Shown piece by piece: positions 25,597 to 35,224 of a DNA stretch of 64,000 nt; the first letter of the stretch is position 1, and each line of letters starts with the position of its first letter. The stretch covers positions 5,786,668 through 5,850,667 of the forward strand of contig SMSO01000032.1 in assembly GCA_004764695.1 (NCBI GenBank). The letters are read 5' to 3'. The notes beneath the pieces were generated by a model. It searched no databases. It had not been told where the DNA came from and saw only the letters and a list, made by a program, of their open reading frames with translations. The DNA is from Schizochytrium sp. TIO01. Taxonomy: Eukaryota > Sar > Bigyra > Thraustochytrida > Thraustochytriidae. A program made the translations under genes and the position numbers.

Positions 25597-26487
25597 ATGA
25601 TTTCCACTTTCACGAAGCGTCTCGCGCTAAATTACGAACACCATTCTAATCATGTAAATGTCATTTTGAACAATTCCAATGCAGGACAGCATCACCATGA
25701 AGTGAAGCGCGGTGGAGAGCTACTTTTCGAAAAGCTCTCTCAAAAAATGCAAAAGGTTTCTTTCGTGGAGCAGGACAAGGTTTTTCACCCCAATGATCTC
25801 ATTGCTACAACTCAGTACTTTGAAGAAAAGTTTTTTCAAAACACCAATAACACAAATCCACTTATTATTGCTGGTGGAGATCACTATTCTACAGTACCTC
25901 TTGTAGCTGGCTTTCTGAAATCGGGTATTTCCAAAAACCCGGGTGTGCTTTGGATCGATGCTCATCCGGACATGAACACCAAGAGCAGCTCTCCGAGCGG
26001 GAACCGCCATGGTATGAGCGTTGCTTATCTCATGGGACTAGAACTTAGCCATAGTCTCCTCACTACAGGACAATTTCTCAAACCAGAGAATATCGCTTTC
26101 GTTGGTCTTCGGAGCATTGATCCTTTCGAGCGTAGAGCACTGGACGACCTCGGGATAATGTACTTTGGACCCGAGGCAATCAACCCATTCAACTTCCAAA
26201 ATACAATCCGACAACTCTCCAGAAAGTTTTCGGACATTGATGGTTTACATGTCTCGTTCGACATCGATGTCCTTGATCCCACAATTATCAAGTCAACTGG
26301 AACACCTGTAGCAAACGGGTGCGCAGCTAGTGATCTTTTTGCACTATCCGACTTTATCAATGGAGCTTTTCACCACAAACTGAAGAGTGTAGATATTGTG
26401 GAGTTCTTACCCGGTGATGATGGATACAAGACTTATCAAGAAGCCGACTTGGTCAGTAATATTTTAGTTAATATGGTTTATCAATAA
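25597..26487 (+). CDS. Arginase family enzyme
   Basis: 296 residues from the ATG at 25597. The manganese-binding motifs are intact: GGDH (H96), DAHPDMN (D121, H123, D125) and SFDIDVLDP (D222, D224). The substrate-loop region SSPSGNRHGM resembles the SGN-x-HG of true arginases rather than agmatinases. Arginase hydrolyses arginine to ornithine and urea, feeding polyamine synthesis and depleting arginine, the substrate of nitric oxide synthase. The loop after residue 230 departs from the usual. It has the early-type motif, so it is expected early in infection. Confidence 0.85.
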   Translation: MISTFTKRLALNYEHHSNHVNVILNNSNAGQHHHEVKRGGELLFEKLSQKMQKVSFVEQDKVFHPNDLIATTQYFEEKFFQNTNNTNPLIIAGGDHYSTVPLVAGFLKSGISKNPGVLWIDAHPDMNTKSSSPSGNRHGMSVAYLMGLELSHSLLTTGQFLKPENIAFVGLRSIDPFERRALDDLGIMYFGPEAINPFNFQNTIRQLSRKFSDIDGLHVSFDIDVLDPTIIKSTGTPVANGCAASDLFALSDFINGAFHHKLKSVDIVEFLPGDDGYKTYQEADLVSNILVNMVYQ

Positions 26488-26498
26488 ATTCATTTTAA

Positions 26499-29216
26499 TT
26501 ATTGTCTCGTACTGTTAGAATAACTTACCTGCCTGACAGGCGCATAGTGACCTGCTGTACGACTCAAATGGATACCATCGTAACAATAGATACCCAAATG
26601 ACCAGTATTAGGGCTGACGCGCGAAAAGTTAGGGCCATATTCATAGTGACCACGGAAACAGATACTGTTTGCACGGTAAGTCATTGCCTCATAATCGGCA
26701 TATTGTGATAGGGGCGTTGAAAGGCTTGTCTCATCAATGCTCAGGAGCTGACTGTAATATTGATAAGTAGAGAAGAACGGTGAGAGTGGAGAGGCATCCA
26801 CATTATTCTTTAGGTTATTATGCATACCACGAATATCAATCGTAGTATGACGAGACGGATTCTCGTTTGCAGGAATCATATAACAGAGGATTGAGTTCTT
26901 ACTCTCAAAAAGCCCACCTTGACCTTGAACCTCTTCGAGATCAGTTCGATTGATAAATGTACAATCATTACCCTTTACATATGAATTGATGAAAACATTT
27001 GGTGCAACAGTAACCAGCTTCTTGTTCTTTACGTAGCTCTTACCATGATACACAAAGGTACCCAGGATCATTCGATCTCCAGCTGTCTGAGAAAGATTAA
27101 ATGAAGTGTTACCAATAATAGTTTCTCCGAGTTCTGTTCCTCCCTTACAAAAGATGGTAGAACTCACGTTCATTGTAATATAGGGGCGACATAAAAGAAA
27201 GTTCACAGGAATAAAAATGTTACGGGAGTGCATGTTTACCAAAGTCTCTCGGTTGATAGGAGACAAAAGCCAAATGAAGGTAAGAATACGCTTAAATAGT
27301 GACATGCGTCTCATAATACTACCCAACTCGATTGCACGTTCCCTGTTCATATTAAGATTGCGGGCAAATGCACTGGCCCACAAATTATTTTGAAATTGCT
27401 CAGAACGTGTTTCATCATCACGTACAATATACATCACCATACGGAGGGGGTCAATTCTGATATTACCATTGTTACGCTGTTCAAGCGGTGCATAAAATCT
27501 ATACATCATGTCAACATCATTCTGATTGGCATTGGCGGGTGGTTGATCTCGAAACGGAATACCGATATCATTCTGAAAACTATATTCGGTACTACCAGTA
27601 AGGATACAATCGTTAACATCAAACACCCCGAGACCTTGAATGGTTCCTACAAGCTCATCTACGAACTTCATAAGGATCCTGTTATTCGACTTGATAACTC
27701 TATACTTGATATCGTCGTAACCTTGTTCATTATGAAGAATAGTAGCACCGGACTCAGCTACAATAGGTTCATTCGTAAAATAATAGCTATCCAAATGTTC
27801 CACAACAGAATTCAAATCGTCAATGCTAGTTCCACAATTACCAATGTGTATCAACGAGTTACTTACACGAATTAAAAGGTCACGTGTTAGCACATCACGG
27901 CGGACATTGCACCATCGATGGGCAACTGCTTGCTGTACGCCACCACCTTGAGTGGGGTACGAGTACTTGAACATATCATTACGCACAGCCATATGTTTGT
28001 CCTCATTTAGATGACCAACACCATTGATATCATCTTCCCACCGGAGGCAGTTCCTGATCATGTCCTTAAATTGAACAGTAGCCATAACACCATGTTTTTC
28101 ATTGAAAATGCGAATATTTCTACTGTTACCGCGATACTTGTCAAAGTCACAAGCGTCGTCATAAACACTGTCAATTTCAGCCGGGTAAAATTCTCCAATC
28201 ATCTTCGGAACTGTAAGGAGATCAACCGTTTCCTCACCAGAGTTACCCGTGGTGGGCCGATAAAGGTGCATGTCTACGACCTTCATTCCCTGAATCTCAC
28301 GTTCGCGATAGGCACTACTAGTGGGACCGATCTCCGCTGCACTTGCGCGATTCTGGAGAGCCTCTCCTCCAGCACTTGAATAATTCCAGAGATCGGGGTT
28401 ACGGGAGTAGTAGTAATTCATCATCATCGGAGGTACAATCAAGTAGTCCGGTGCGCTACCGTTGCGTTGCATCATGGTGCGCACATTGGTAACCATGCTT
28501 GAGAAACCGATCGAACCCTCTGATTTATTGACAAGTCCAAAGAAAAACACCTCGTTCCTCAAACGTTCATCGAATGATGCACCAGTCTGGTTGTAGTTAC
28601 CATAAAGATTATACGGCGCATTCATTCCATCTGCATCACGATCGGTCCTGGTTGAAGTTTGAAGGAGAGTAATCATCGCATCAAACTCACATGTCCTCTG
28701 AACAATGGCAGCTAGATGCATAATCTTTTGCCTGAACTCCTCCTTACCAGCGTCTGTGTTGTAAAACCCAGCCTCAATGCGAAGTCCTGCACCACGGCGT
28801 TCTGCAGTAGCACTTCCCTTACTACGATTGTGGGTGAAAATGGGGGGCACACCTTCCATTGCGAGACGGGGTGCTACACCAGGACTGAAAGAAAGCTGCA
28901 TCCACTCTACACGAATAGACTCGTGAGGGCCGAGCTCTCGAACTGGGAGAATATCATTCAATAAGACTGACCGATAGCCTTCCAAGAGAAGGCCTCGAAT
29001 CTGTGTGTCAACAACTCTAGGTGCCTTACTCAACAAATACTCTGTCAAATCAGAGTACGCACGACTTTGATTATACACCAGATCATTCTTCACAACGTCA
29101 GGAATCTTTCCGAACAACTGCTCAATGTTGTTGATCTCGTCGTCCAACTGACGTGAGAAGAACTCCTCGCGGTTCCTCACTTGAACAGGGTCACCTGCAA
29201 CTCGCACTCCAGCCAT
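26499..29216 (-). CDS. Major capsid protein (HK97-fold candidate)
   Basis: 905 residues, the largest structural candidate. An N-terminal arm (1-90) is followed by a loop and strand (about 100-150, VEWMQL...RRGAGLRIEAGFYNTDAGKE) and a long helix (about 155-185), the order of N-arm, E-loop and spine helix in HK97-fold capsid proteins. The rest is mixed alpha/beta, with room for a tower-like insertion. Size is smaller than herpesvirus capsid proteins and in the range I would expect for mirusviruses. No early-type motif upstream. Confidence 0.65.
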   Translation of the reverse strand: MAGVRVAGDPVQVRNREEFFSRQLDDEINNIEQLFGKIPDVVKNDLVYNQSRAYSDLTEYLLSKAPRVVDTQIRGLLLEGYRSVLLNDILPVRELGPHESIRVEWMQLSFSPGVAPRLAMEGVPPIFTHNRSKGSATAERRGAGLRIEAGFYNTDAGKEEFRQKIMHLAAIVQRTCEFDAMITLLQTSTRTDRDADGMNAPYNLYGNYNQTGASFDERLRNEVFFFGLVNKSEGSIGFSSMVTNVRTMMQRNGSAPDYLIVPPMMMNYYYSRNPDLWNYSSAGGEALQNRASAAEIGPTSSAYREREIQGMKVVDMHLYRPTTGNSGEETVDLLTVPKMIGEFYPAEIDSVYDDACDFDKYRGNSRNIRIFNEKHGVMATVQFKDMIRNCLRWEDDINGVGHLNEDKHMAVRNDMFKYSYPTQGGGVQQAVAHRWCNVRRDVLTRDLLIRVSNSLIHIGNCGTSIDDLNSVVEHLDSYYFTNEPIVAESGATILHNEQGYDDIKYRVIKSNNRILMKFVDELVGTIQGLGVFDVNDCILTGSTEYSFQNDIGIPFRDQPPANANQNDVDMMYRFYAPLEQRNNGNIRIDPLRMVMYIVRDDETRSEQFQNNLWASAFARNLNMNRERAIELGSIMRRMSLFKRILTFIWLLSPINRETLVNMHSRNIFIPVNFLLCRPYITMNVSSTIFCKGGTELGETIIGNTSFNLSQTAGDRMILGTFVYHGKSYVKNKKLVTVAPNVFINSYVKGNDCTFINRTDLEEVQGQGGLFESKNSILCYMIPANENPSRHTTIDIRGMHNNLKNNVDASPLSPFFSTYQYYSQLLSIDETSLSTPLSQYADYEAMTYRANSICFRGHYEYGPNFSRVSPNTGHLGIYCYDGIHLSRTAGHYAPVRQVSYSNSTRQ

Positions 29217-29281
29217 TGGTGTTGTTAATTACTATCTCTCGACAATTCGTACCTGGAACATCTATTTTCATATATGCTTTT

Positions 29282-29677
29282 TCAAACAAATACGACCTTA
29301 CCGGACCGTTTGATTCTAATCTGACTACGGACAATCTCACCACTGGTGAGTTTCTCACAGACTTCACACCAGTTACGAGAGGATCCATCTCCAGAGCAAC
29401 TATATACCGGAAGCCTCCAGAACTCCAAGTTGGGATAAAATATTTCTAGGAATTCAACGAAGAGACACGCTTCATTCATACACTTGAGTTCACTACCATC
29501 TTGAACCAAAGACTGAGCACTTTCAGTCATCTGCACATCATCGTCGTCATCAGTAGATTTACTTAGACATACTGTGCTCTTTTGTTGAATCAATGCATCA
29601 AGTTTATGTAGAAAATCTCTGATCAAAGCAGGCTTGGCATTTGCACGATTTGGTGGTTTCTTAGGTACAAGAATCAT
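29282..29677 (-). CDS. Hypothetical protein with cysteine pairs
   Basis: 131 residues: basic start (KKPPNRANAK), acidic middle (DDDDD), and a C-terminal domain with C64, C69, C92 and CEVC, possibly zinc-binding. It lies upstream of the capsid gene on the same strand. It is not recognised. Confidence 0.5.
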   Translation of the reverse strand: MILVPKKPPNRANAKPALIRDFLHKLDALIQQKSTVCLSKSTDDDDDVQMTESAQSLVQDGSELKCMNEACLFVEFLEIFYPNLEFWRLPVYSCSGDGSSRNWCEVCEKLTSGEIVRSQIRIKRSGKVVFV

Positions 29678-29728
29678 GGATTGGTAGCCATATGTTTTTT
29701 AAAATTTATTTTATATTCATATAATATT

Positions 29729-30130
29729 CTAGTAATCTTTATTTGCTCGTTTAGATGCTTTCGCTTTCGCTTCCTTATATTCTTCCGTCTTTGAAACAAT
29801 TATTCCTAACATACTAAGGTAAAGATGATAAGACGGCATGTGCCGGTTCGGAAGCGTGAGAACACCCTGTGCTAGGTACCTATCGAAAAACTTGACACGT
29901 AAGAATGGAGCAAATATCTCAGTATCAAGCGGACCCAAACCAGCTTTACGAATCAACTCAATGTCATTCATGTCCCAGTCACTAACAAAATAACTGTGCG
30001 GTACCAGTTCATCATAGTAGATACGCTGCAGCGTGGATTTTTGTTCATCTGACACGGCCGATATGTAGTCTTGGAGATACCGCACCACAACTTGTACCTG
30101 CTCAATACCTAATTCGAACCTATCATTCAT
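29729..30130 (-). CDS. Hypothetical protein
   Basis: 133 residues, helical, Lys/Ala-rich C-terminus (KEAKAKASKRANK). It lies in the structural block between the capsid gene and a candidate triplex gene, so a virion role is possible. No motif is recognised. Confidence 0.5.
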   Translation of the reverse strand: MNDRFELGIEQVQVVVRYLQDYISAVSDEQKSTLQRIYYDELVPHSYFVSDWDMNDIELIRKAGLGPLDTEIFAPFLRVKFFDRYLAQGVLTLPNRHMPSYHLYLSMLGIIVSKTEEYKEAKAKASKRANKDY

Positions 30131-30238
30131 AGTGGTGCAATTGATGAACTCTCAATTATGATTTGATGGGCCTCCACGAATAACATATATTAAAAAAGAA
30201 GAGACATGGAGAGTTGAAAAAAAGTTAACAAAAGAAAG

Positions 30239-31183
30239 ATGCCGAACCTTCTTTTTAATCATACTAATGCGATCAACCTCAATTCCCCCGAACTCGTCCC
30301 CTATGGGTTCAACCCTCTACCTCCTGATTCGAAGCGCTTGCGTTCAGATATGGGACCGTATCCCGGTGATACACCGTATCTCACTGATCGTATCCCATCT
30401 AGCTTTGATCAGGTTAACATGTATGATTATGATAGGGTCAATGGACGTGTTCAGATTACACTACAATCCAGAACCCGTGATCAAAAGTATGTCAATAAGT
30501 ATCAGTTCGCTTTCATTGATGCAACAAATGAAAACAAGGCTCAACTTATCTCACTGTCCCAACTCAATCAGAAACTGGCAACCAGCGTTGAGTGTGTGAA
30601 TATGGACCTGAATAGTGTTTTACATAATTTTCGCTTATTTGGATTAATCTCTAACAATGACACTGATATCCAAGATGAAGCAACCATGGATCGTGGACCT
30701 AGAGCTACCACTGTAACAACTTGGGGGTCGGGACATGTATATGACTACTGGTCCTCAAATGAGCGTATGCTCAGACCATATGATGCCTGTTACTTCATCC
30801 TAAAGCGTGTGAAACTTGATCCTACATTCAGTTATCAAACTGATTTGACAGTCACCACCCACAATACAGGCAAGATGATTCCAGCGGATGCACACAATGC
30901 ATTTGTTTGGCAGGTGGTTCCTTATTCCACGAACAAGGAGGTATTGGACAGTAGTCTATACACTACCACCCACAAGACACCGACTAGTACCGTTACCTAC
31001 GTAGGTACTTATTGGAAACTTGGTCATGCTCACGAGTATGCGGAAATCGCTCGAAAGGATGCCATGTCCATTCGCAAGACTCCAATGGATGTTGCCAGAG
31101 ACGTTTCCTTCCTCCATATGAGTGGCCTCTCACGCCCCTTGCAATTCTACATGCGCATTGAGCAACCTAAGTTTCTCCCTTAA
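30239..31183 (+). CDS. Structural protein, triplex candidate
   Basis: 314 residues, predominantly beta-like with no low-complexity region, cysteine cluster or membrane segment. Size and position next to the capsid gene fit a capsid triplex or minor capsid protein of the herpes/mirus type, but there is no recognisable signature. A TATA-like ATATATTAAAA lies about 50 nt upstream (30186-30196), as upstream of 49471-50523, and the early-type motif is absent. Confidence 0.45.
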   Translation: MPNLLFNHTNAINLNSPELVPYGFNPLPPDSKRLRSDMGPYPGDTPYLTDRIPSSFDQVNMYDYDRVNGRVQITLQSRTRDQKYVNKYQFAFIDATNENKAQLISLSQLNQKLATSVECVNMDLNSVLHNFRLFGLISNNDTDIQDEATMDRGPRATTVTTWGSGHVYDYWSSNERMLRPYDACYFILKRVKLDPTFSYQTDLTVTTHNTGKMIPADAHNAFVWQVVPYSTNKEVLDSSLYTTTHKTPTSTVTYVGTYWKLGHAHEYAEIARKDAMSIRKTPMDVARDVSFLHMSGLSRPLQFYMRIEQPKFLP

Positions 31184-31202
31184 TTTGTTTAAACGATTAA
31201 TT

Positions 31203-31577
31203 TTATCCAAATACACTTTCTTCTACAATTTCAATATGCAAGAAACCATCAGCACACGCATATTGACTAGCTAGGGTCTCAAACGTACTTGATGCAGGCG
31301 CCAAGATAGACGCGTTCGTATCAAGTTTAATCATACATAACAACCCAGACGAGGCTGTGAATCGTTTTTTCGCACGAAATCGAACCATGAAAGTTGCGAT
31401 TGTTGCATTCTTGTGCACGATTAGATTTCGACGCTCTCCCCCATGCCGTGCCAGAACAGGTACATGGTTGGGTTTTGTTGCCCTCAAGTACTTTCCAGCA
31501 CGTAAGAGTAATTCTTCATTGTCTTGGTCAAACATTTCGAGTTTGCTTCTATACTCATTATAACTATATGATAACAT
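31203..31577 (-). CDS. Hypothetical protein
   Basis: 124 residues, divergent from 31613 with a 35-nt spacer. The N-terminus is acidic and helical; the rest is probably beta-rich. It is not recognised. Confidence 0.5.
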   Translation of the reverse strand: MLSYSYNEYRSKLEMFDQDNEELLLRAGKYLRATKPNHVPVLARHGGERRNLIVHKNATIATFMVRFRAKKRFTASSGLLCMIKLDTNASILAPASSTFETLASQYACADGFLHIEIVEESVFG

Positions 31578-31612
31578 ATAATATTATAATTATCGCATAT
31601 TACTCAATATTC

Positions 31613-32791
31613 ATGCCCTTAAACGCGGATATATTTGTTATCCAAGGAGCTCCCATTAGTGAGGAAATTTGGAAGTGGTTTAATGAAGCCGACCAACATT
31701 TTTATATCAATGAATATAACTATATGGCACAAGAATTATTACCCAGATTTGTACAAAACCTGTTTAAAGACCTTGATCCATCACTCTCTGCCACAGGAAA
31801 GAACGACGAATCGCCAATTAATGGATTCAGCGCGTTAGATGTGAATGATGATCCTCAACCAAAGTATGACTATGGTGGTAGTGAGGAATTTAACAGTTCC
31901 GATAATAACAGCCTACTAAATACCAAGGATCATCACCAGTTGAGACCTATCAGAAGAAGATTTAATGAATTTACTGCATATGATTTCATGACTATGATGG
32001 AGGCTTTCATGGACCTTGCATCGGGTATTTCAAAAAACCCCGAACACTGGCTTGATCCGATAACAGAACCTCCAAGTGTCATTTTGGAATTTATCCAGAA
32101 TAATCTGAAGAATGCTTTGCTGTATTGGTGTCTCACACGAGGACATGAAGAAAGAATGTTCAGGGAACTTGACGTCGATCTATACGACTCAGCACAGGGT
32201 GCAACGAACAGATGTTATCATTATAAATGCTATTACATGTACAAAGAAATCAATGAACGTTTCCGTTCCTTAGAGAAAGACTTCCGCAAAATTGTTTTCA
32301 ATAACAATGAGCCATACTCTCGCTGGACAGAACTCACAGGACTTGGATGCACAATTGATGAAATCAAAACTTATATCCGCAAAGTGTACACAGGTGACCT
32401 TGATGGCTTCATACTGGATACTATCGCAATGATTCAGGACAAAGCAGTAACATCCAATCATGAAAAACTAGCACAACTCCTCCGGCTACAGAAACTCAAT
32501 GTAATTGATTTCAAGAGCAGCTCTTTGGGTCCATATGAAGCATGGCGCTATCTCTATCCAACATACTTTGACTCTGTAGAGGACCGATTTGATGATTTCT
32601 TCAAAGCCTTTCCCACCCAGTGTATAATGTTTTTCCTTGATAATTACTTACACACATCATTTGATATTGCTTCATACACAATGTACAACCTGGTTGTACG
32701 GAGAGACTCTTTGAAAAGTGATAAAATTGTTTCACTATTATCAATGAAACAAATTCAAAGACGTGCGTATAAATGGTATAATGAATCATAG
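31613..32791 (+). CDS. Hypothetical helical protein
   Basis: 392 residues from the ATG at 31613; the frame is open further upstream but crosses the divergent gene, so that start is rejected. Acidic, mostly helical, with an Asn/Asp-rich loop (about 70-105). No catalytic motif is seen. Confidence 0.6.
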   Translation: MPLNADIFVIQGAPISEEIWKWFNEADQHFYINEYNYMAQELLPRFVQNLFKDLDPSLSATGKNDESPINGFSALDVNDDPQPKYDYGGSEEFNSSDNNSLLNTKDHHQLRPIRRRFNEFTAYDFMTMMEAFMDLASGISKNPEHWLDPITEPPSVILEFIQNNLKNALLYWCLTRGHEERMFRELDVDLYDSAQGATNRCYHYKCYYMYKEINERFRSLEKDFRKIVFNNNEPYSRWTELTGLGCTIDEIKTYIRKVYTGDLDGFILDTIAMIQDKAVTSNHEKLAQLLRLQKLNVIDFKSSSLGPYEAWRYLYPTYFDSVEDRFDDFFKAFPTQCIMFFLDNYLHTSFDIASYTMYNLVVRRDSLKSDKIVSLLSMKQIQRRAYKWYNES

Positions 32792-32796
32792 TAAAT

Positions 32797-34533
32797 TTAT
32801 TCTTCCATATAGTTGCCATCATCACTGCTATAGTATTCTACCGATTCTGTGTCAGTCATGATTTCATCATTTTGAAGGAAGGAGACAACTTTCCGATGGC
32901 CTTGACAATCTCTGCTTACACAACATGCGTTACACAGATTAAGTTTACAATTTGACACCGTACGGCTACCACAAACACAAGTGTACCGGCTATTTAACTG
33001 ACAAGTTGCCTTAATGTGCAATTGAATAGTATCAGCAAGATACAAACGAGAGCTCTCACTCTGAGCCTTCATACGCACATATGCTCTGTATAAATCAACG
33101 ATAGAGAACCGTTCCATGAGCATTGCAAGAGACTTGCATCTTCTGCGCAGCATATCTTGGTCAAACGGATAAGAGATAGGCAGAACTACTCCTTGTAGTA
33201 ATTCCCGAAAGTACACTCGAAATTGAGCAATACTTTGACCCGGACACACACCACCTCTATCAAAATCAAGATACAATGCTAACGTATCATAGACCTGGTC
33301 TATTGCCCTTTGATACTCATGAATAACCTTCTGGTTATTCTCTGAATTGGGGTTGACTAACATACATTGTAACTCACTACTGGATTGCAAATGTAGCTTA
33401 CACTCTGTCATTGAAAATGAGGAATATACTACCGAGCACCTATAACATTCACAGCATTCAAGAACGGTCCTGCGCATTTGCCTGTTTAACTCTGCAGACG
33501 CAAAGTTGATACCATTCACGTATGGAATACATGCCTTCATGTTATTCATAAACTGATCAATGTCAAAAGAACCCATCTTGGTTTTGTATTTATTTAAAAT
33601 CATCTTCCAATATTCTGTACCCGAGCAACGCTTAGCATTACTACCATGAGCTGGTATGCATAATCCATGATACCAGAAACACTCCCATGTTAGAAAGTTA
33701 TCCTCACTTTTATAAACATAAGGAAGGATTTCTTTCACATACCGATCGGCAAGTCGTGCTGTGATGTCGCCTACCCAACTCTGCATTTCTGTAATGAATG
33801 AAATAACAGACTGCTCTGCCTCTGTCACATCATAATCATAGTTACTCAGAATACTATCAATTTCCTCACAATACAATTCACCAATATCAATACGACGAAA
33901 TGAAGTGTTAAAGTTGAACTTAATAAATGCATTCTCAAAGAATGCCTTTCCAATCCGTTCCCTCGATGCAACTATGCGGAAATATTGTAAATGCAAACGA
34001 CTGGCTTGGCTCTCTATTTCATCGGCTTGAAGCATTGTAGTGAGGGTAGGGTGCTGCCGTGGAACCAACAACCCACCGTTGGCCAGGAATCCTACCAAGC
34101 TTAATTTACCAGGTTTTATGATATACCTCATTTGAGAAGGACAGTACTGTCCCATATCTTTGTACCCATCATTCATACTATAGATGAAAATACGTAACTT
34201 TGACTTTACGCAAGCGTTGTGGGCATAGATACCAAACATCTTATCAAATGTACCATTCACATAACGTTTTTGACAAAGTGCACACACATTATTACAAGCA
34301 TACTCAAATGACAAAACAGTTGTTAATCCTTCATTAAAACAAAATGAGTATGGGTTTTTCAAAAAGTTAAATGGGTTCACTGGTGGGATCTCGTTGAAAG
34401 CTTCCTTACTTGTCATACGTAAATGGTGAATAGTCAACGCATTTAAATAAGGTGCTATGTTTTCGCGAAGAATGGTTAAAGGTAGCACCGGGTTTACTCT
34501 CATGACGTTCATTACTACATCAGGCTCAAACAT
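32797..34533 (-). CDS. F-box-like zinc protein
   Basis: 578 residues from the ATG at 34533. Residues about 10-45 (VLPLTILRENIAPYLNAL...LRMTSKEAF) fit an F-box-like helix bundle, the domain that docks substrates to SCF ubiquitin ligases. A cysteine group CALCQKRY...HNAC follows at about 82-105, and the C-terminus has a second cluster (CVCG...CNACC...C..H, about 520-550). A role in host ubiquitin control is inferred. The promoter motif lies 7 nt before the ATG. It ends 5 nt after the convergent gene. Confidence 0.5.
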   Translation of the reverse strand: MFEPDVVMNVMRVNPVLPLTILRENIAPYLNALTIHHLRMTSKEAFNEIPPVNPFNFLKNPYSFCFNEGLTTVLSFEYACNNVCALCQKRYVNGTFDKMFGIYAHNACVKSKLRIFIYSMNDGYKDMGQYCPSQMRYIIKPGKLSLVGFLANGGLLVPRQHPTLTTMLQADEIESQASRLHLQYFRIVASRERIGKAFFENAFIKFNFNTSFRRIDIGELYCEEIDSILSNYDYDVTEAEQSVISFITEMQSWVGDITARLADRYVKEILPYVYKSEDNFLTWECFWYHGLCIPAHGSNAKRCSGTEYWKMILNKYKTKMGSFDIDQFMNNMKACIPYVNGINFASAELNRQMRRTVLECCECYRCSVVYSSFSMTECKLHLQSSSELQCMLVNPNSENNQKVIHEYQRAIDQVYDTLALYLDFDRGGVCPGQSIAQFRVYFRELLQGVVLPISYPFDQDMLRRRCKSLAMLMERFSIVDLYRAYVRMKAQSESSRLYLADTIQLHIKATCQLNSRYTCVCGSRTVSNCKLNLCNACCVSRDCQGHRKVVSFLQNDEIMTDTESVEYYSSDDGNYMEE

Positions 34534-34540
34534 ACTTCCT

Positions 34541-34554
34541 GTTACGGGTTTGCC
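34541..34554 (-). promoter_or_regulatory. Conserved promoter motif
   Basis: GGCAAACCCGTAAC on the minus strand, 7 nt before the ATG at 34533; its position supports that start over upstream non-ATG frame. Confidence 0.6.
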
Positions 34555-34631
34555 TTTGTATATCGTCAACCTATTTTATTTTATATTGAAACGCTTAATC
34601 AATGCTAATAAATAATGTTCTAGGTTTTACG

Positions 34632-35130
34632 GAAGTAACTGGCTTTTTATGTTGAGTATTTCGCATAGACAATCATAGTCGCTTATGAGAGTTTAGTGAA
34701 AAAAGCCGACACGGTGATACTGGCCGGTTTAATCGACTAGCACACTCTAGTCTCGATTATAAATAAAAAACTTGTAGTATTCGAAAAATCACAAGTAGCA
34801 CTGGGTCCCTACCCTCGGGTGCCGCGAAATTGATGAATCTTTGATAGGAGTTAATATGGTGGGGGTAGAATAGACATGCAATTATCGATTTTGAAATCCC
34901 AAATATTCAAATTCTCAACCCAAAACTCCAACTCTCCCATAGTAAAGTGACTTTTCGCTGCAGAAAATCTAGATAGAGACCCATGCACTTTTCAAAAAGG
35001 TATCGCTTTTATCGCTTTTATCACTTTTATCGCTTTTATTAGGGGTCATCGTATAAGTTACAAATGATACTAGGAGGTATTAACAAGTTTGTAATAACCG
35101 GGGACGTTCATAGTCAACAAGAGTGCTATA
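34632..35130 (-). repeat. Dispersed repeat copy R1
   Basis: One of five copies of a repeat element (others near 36590, 52136, 57117, 57770). In element orientation it reads: a left flank, CCCCTAATAAAAGCG with a tandem (AAAAGCGAT)n run, a conserved core of about 115 bp (GGAGAGTTGGAGTTTTGGGT...), a segment with ACCCGAGGGTAGGGACCC, and a right end with AAAAAGCC and ACTTCC. No gene other than a short conserved frame is contained. Boundaries are approximate. Confidence 0.8.
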
Positions 35131-35204
35131 ATTATTACTATAAAATAACTGACCTATTTTAAATGGTTTATTTTAGCCTTAAAATAATACACTCATTATC
35201 AATC

Positions 35205-35218
35205 ACCAAACACCAAAC
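35205..35218 (+). promoter_or_regulatory. ACCAAACACCAAAC element
   Basis: Two direct copies of the 7-mer ACCAAAC, 6 nt before the ATG at 35225. The same 7-mer in four copies precedes the gene at 60770; related to, but distinct from, the main motif. Confidence 0.45.
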
Positions 35219-35224
35219 TCCAAG

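Noticed and set aside
26502-28964. Several plus-strand open frames (up to 161 codons) opposite the capsid gene
   Set aside because: They lie wholly inside the 905-codon minus-strand gene, have no upstream motif and no protein-like composition.
31394-31612. N-terminal extension of the 31613 gene
   Set aside because: It crosses the divergent gene 31203-31577; the first ATG after that gene is preferred.
34980-35050. CRISPR-like or tRNA-like short repeats (AAAAGCGAT)n
   Set aside because: Direct 9-bp units without spacers; part of the dispersed element, not a CRISPR array.
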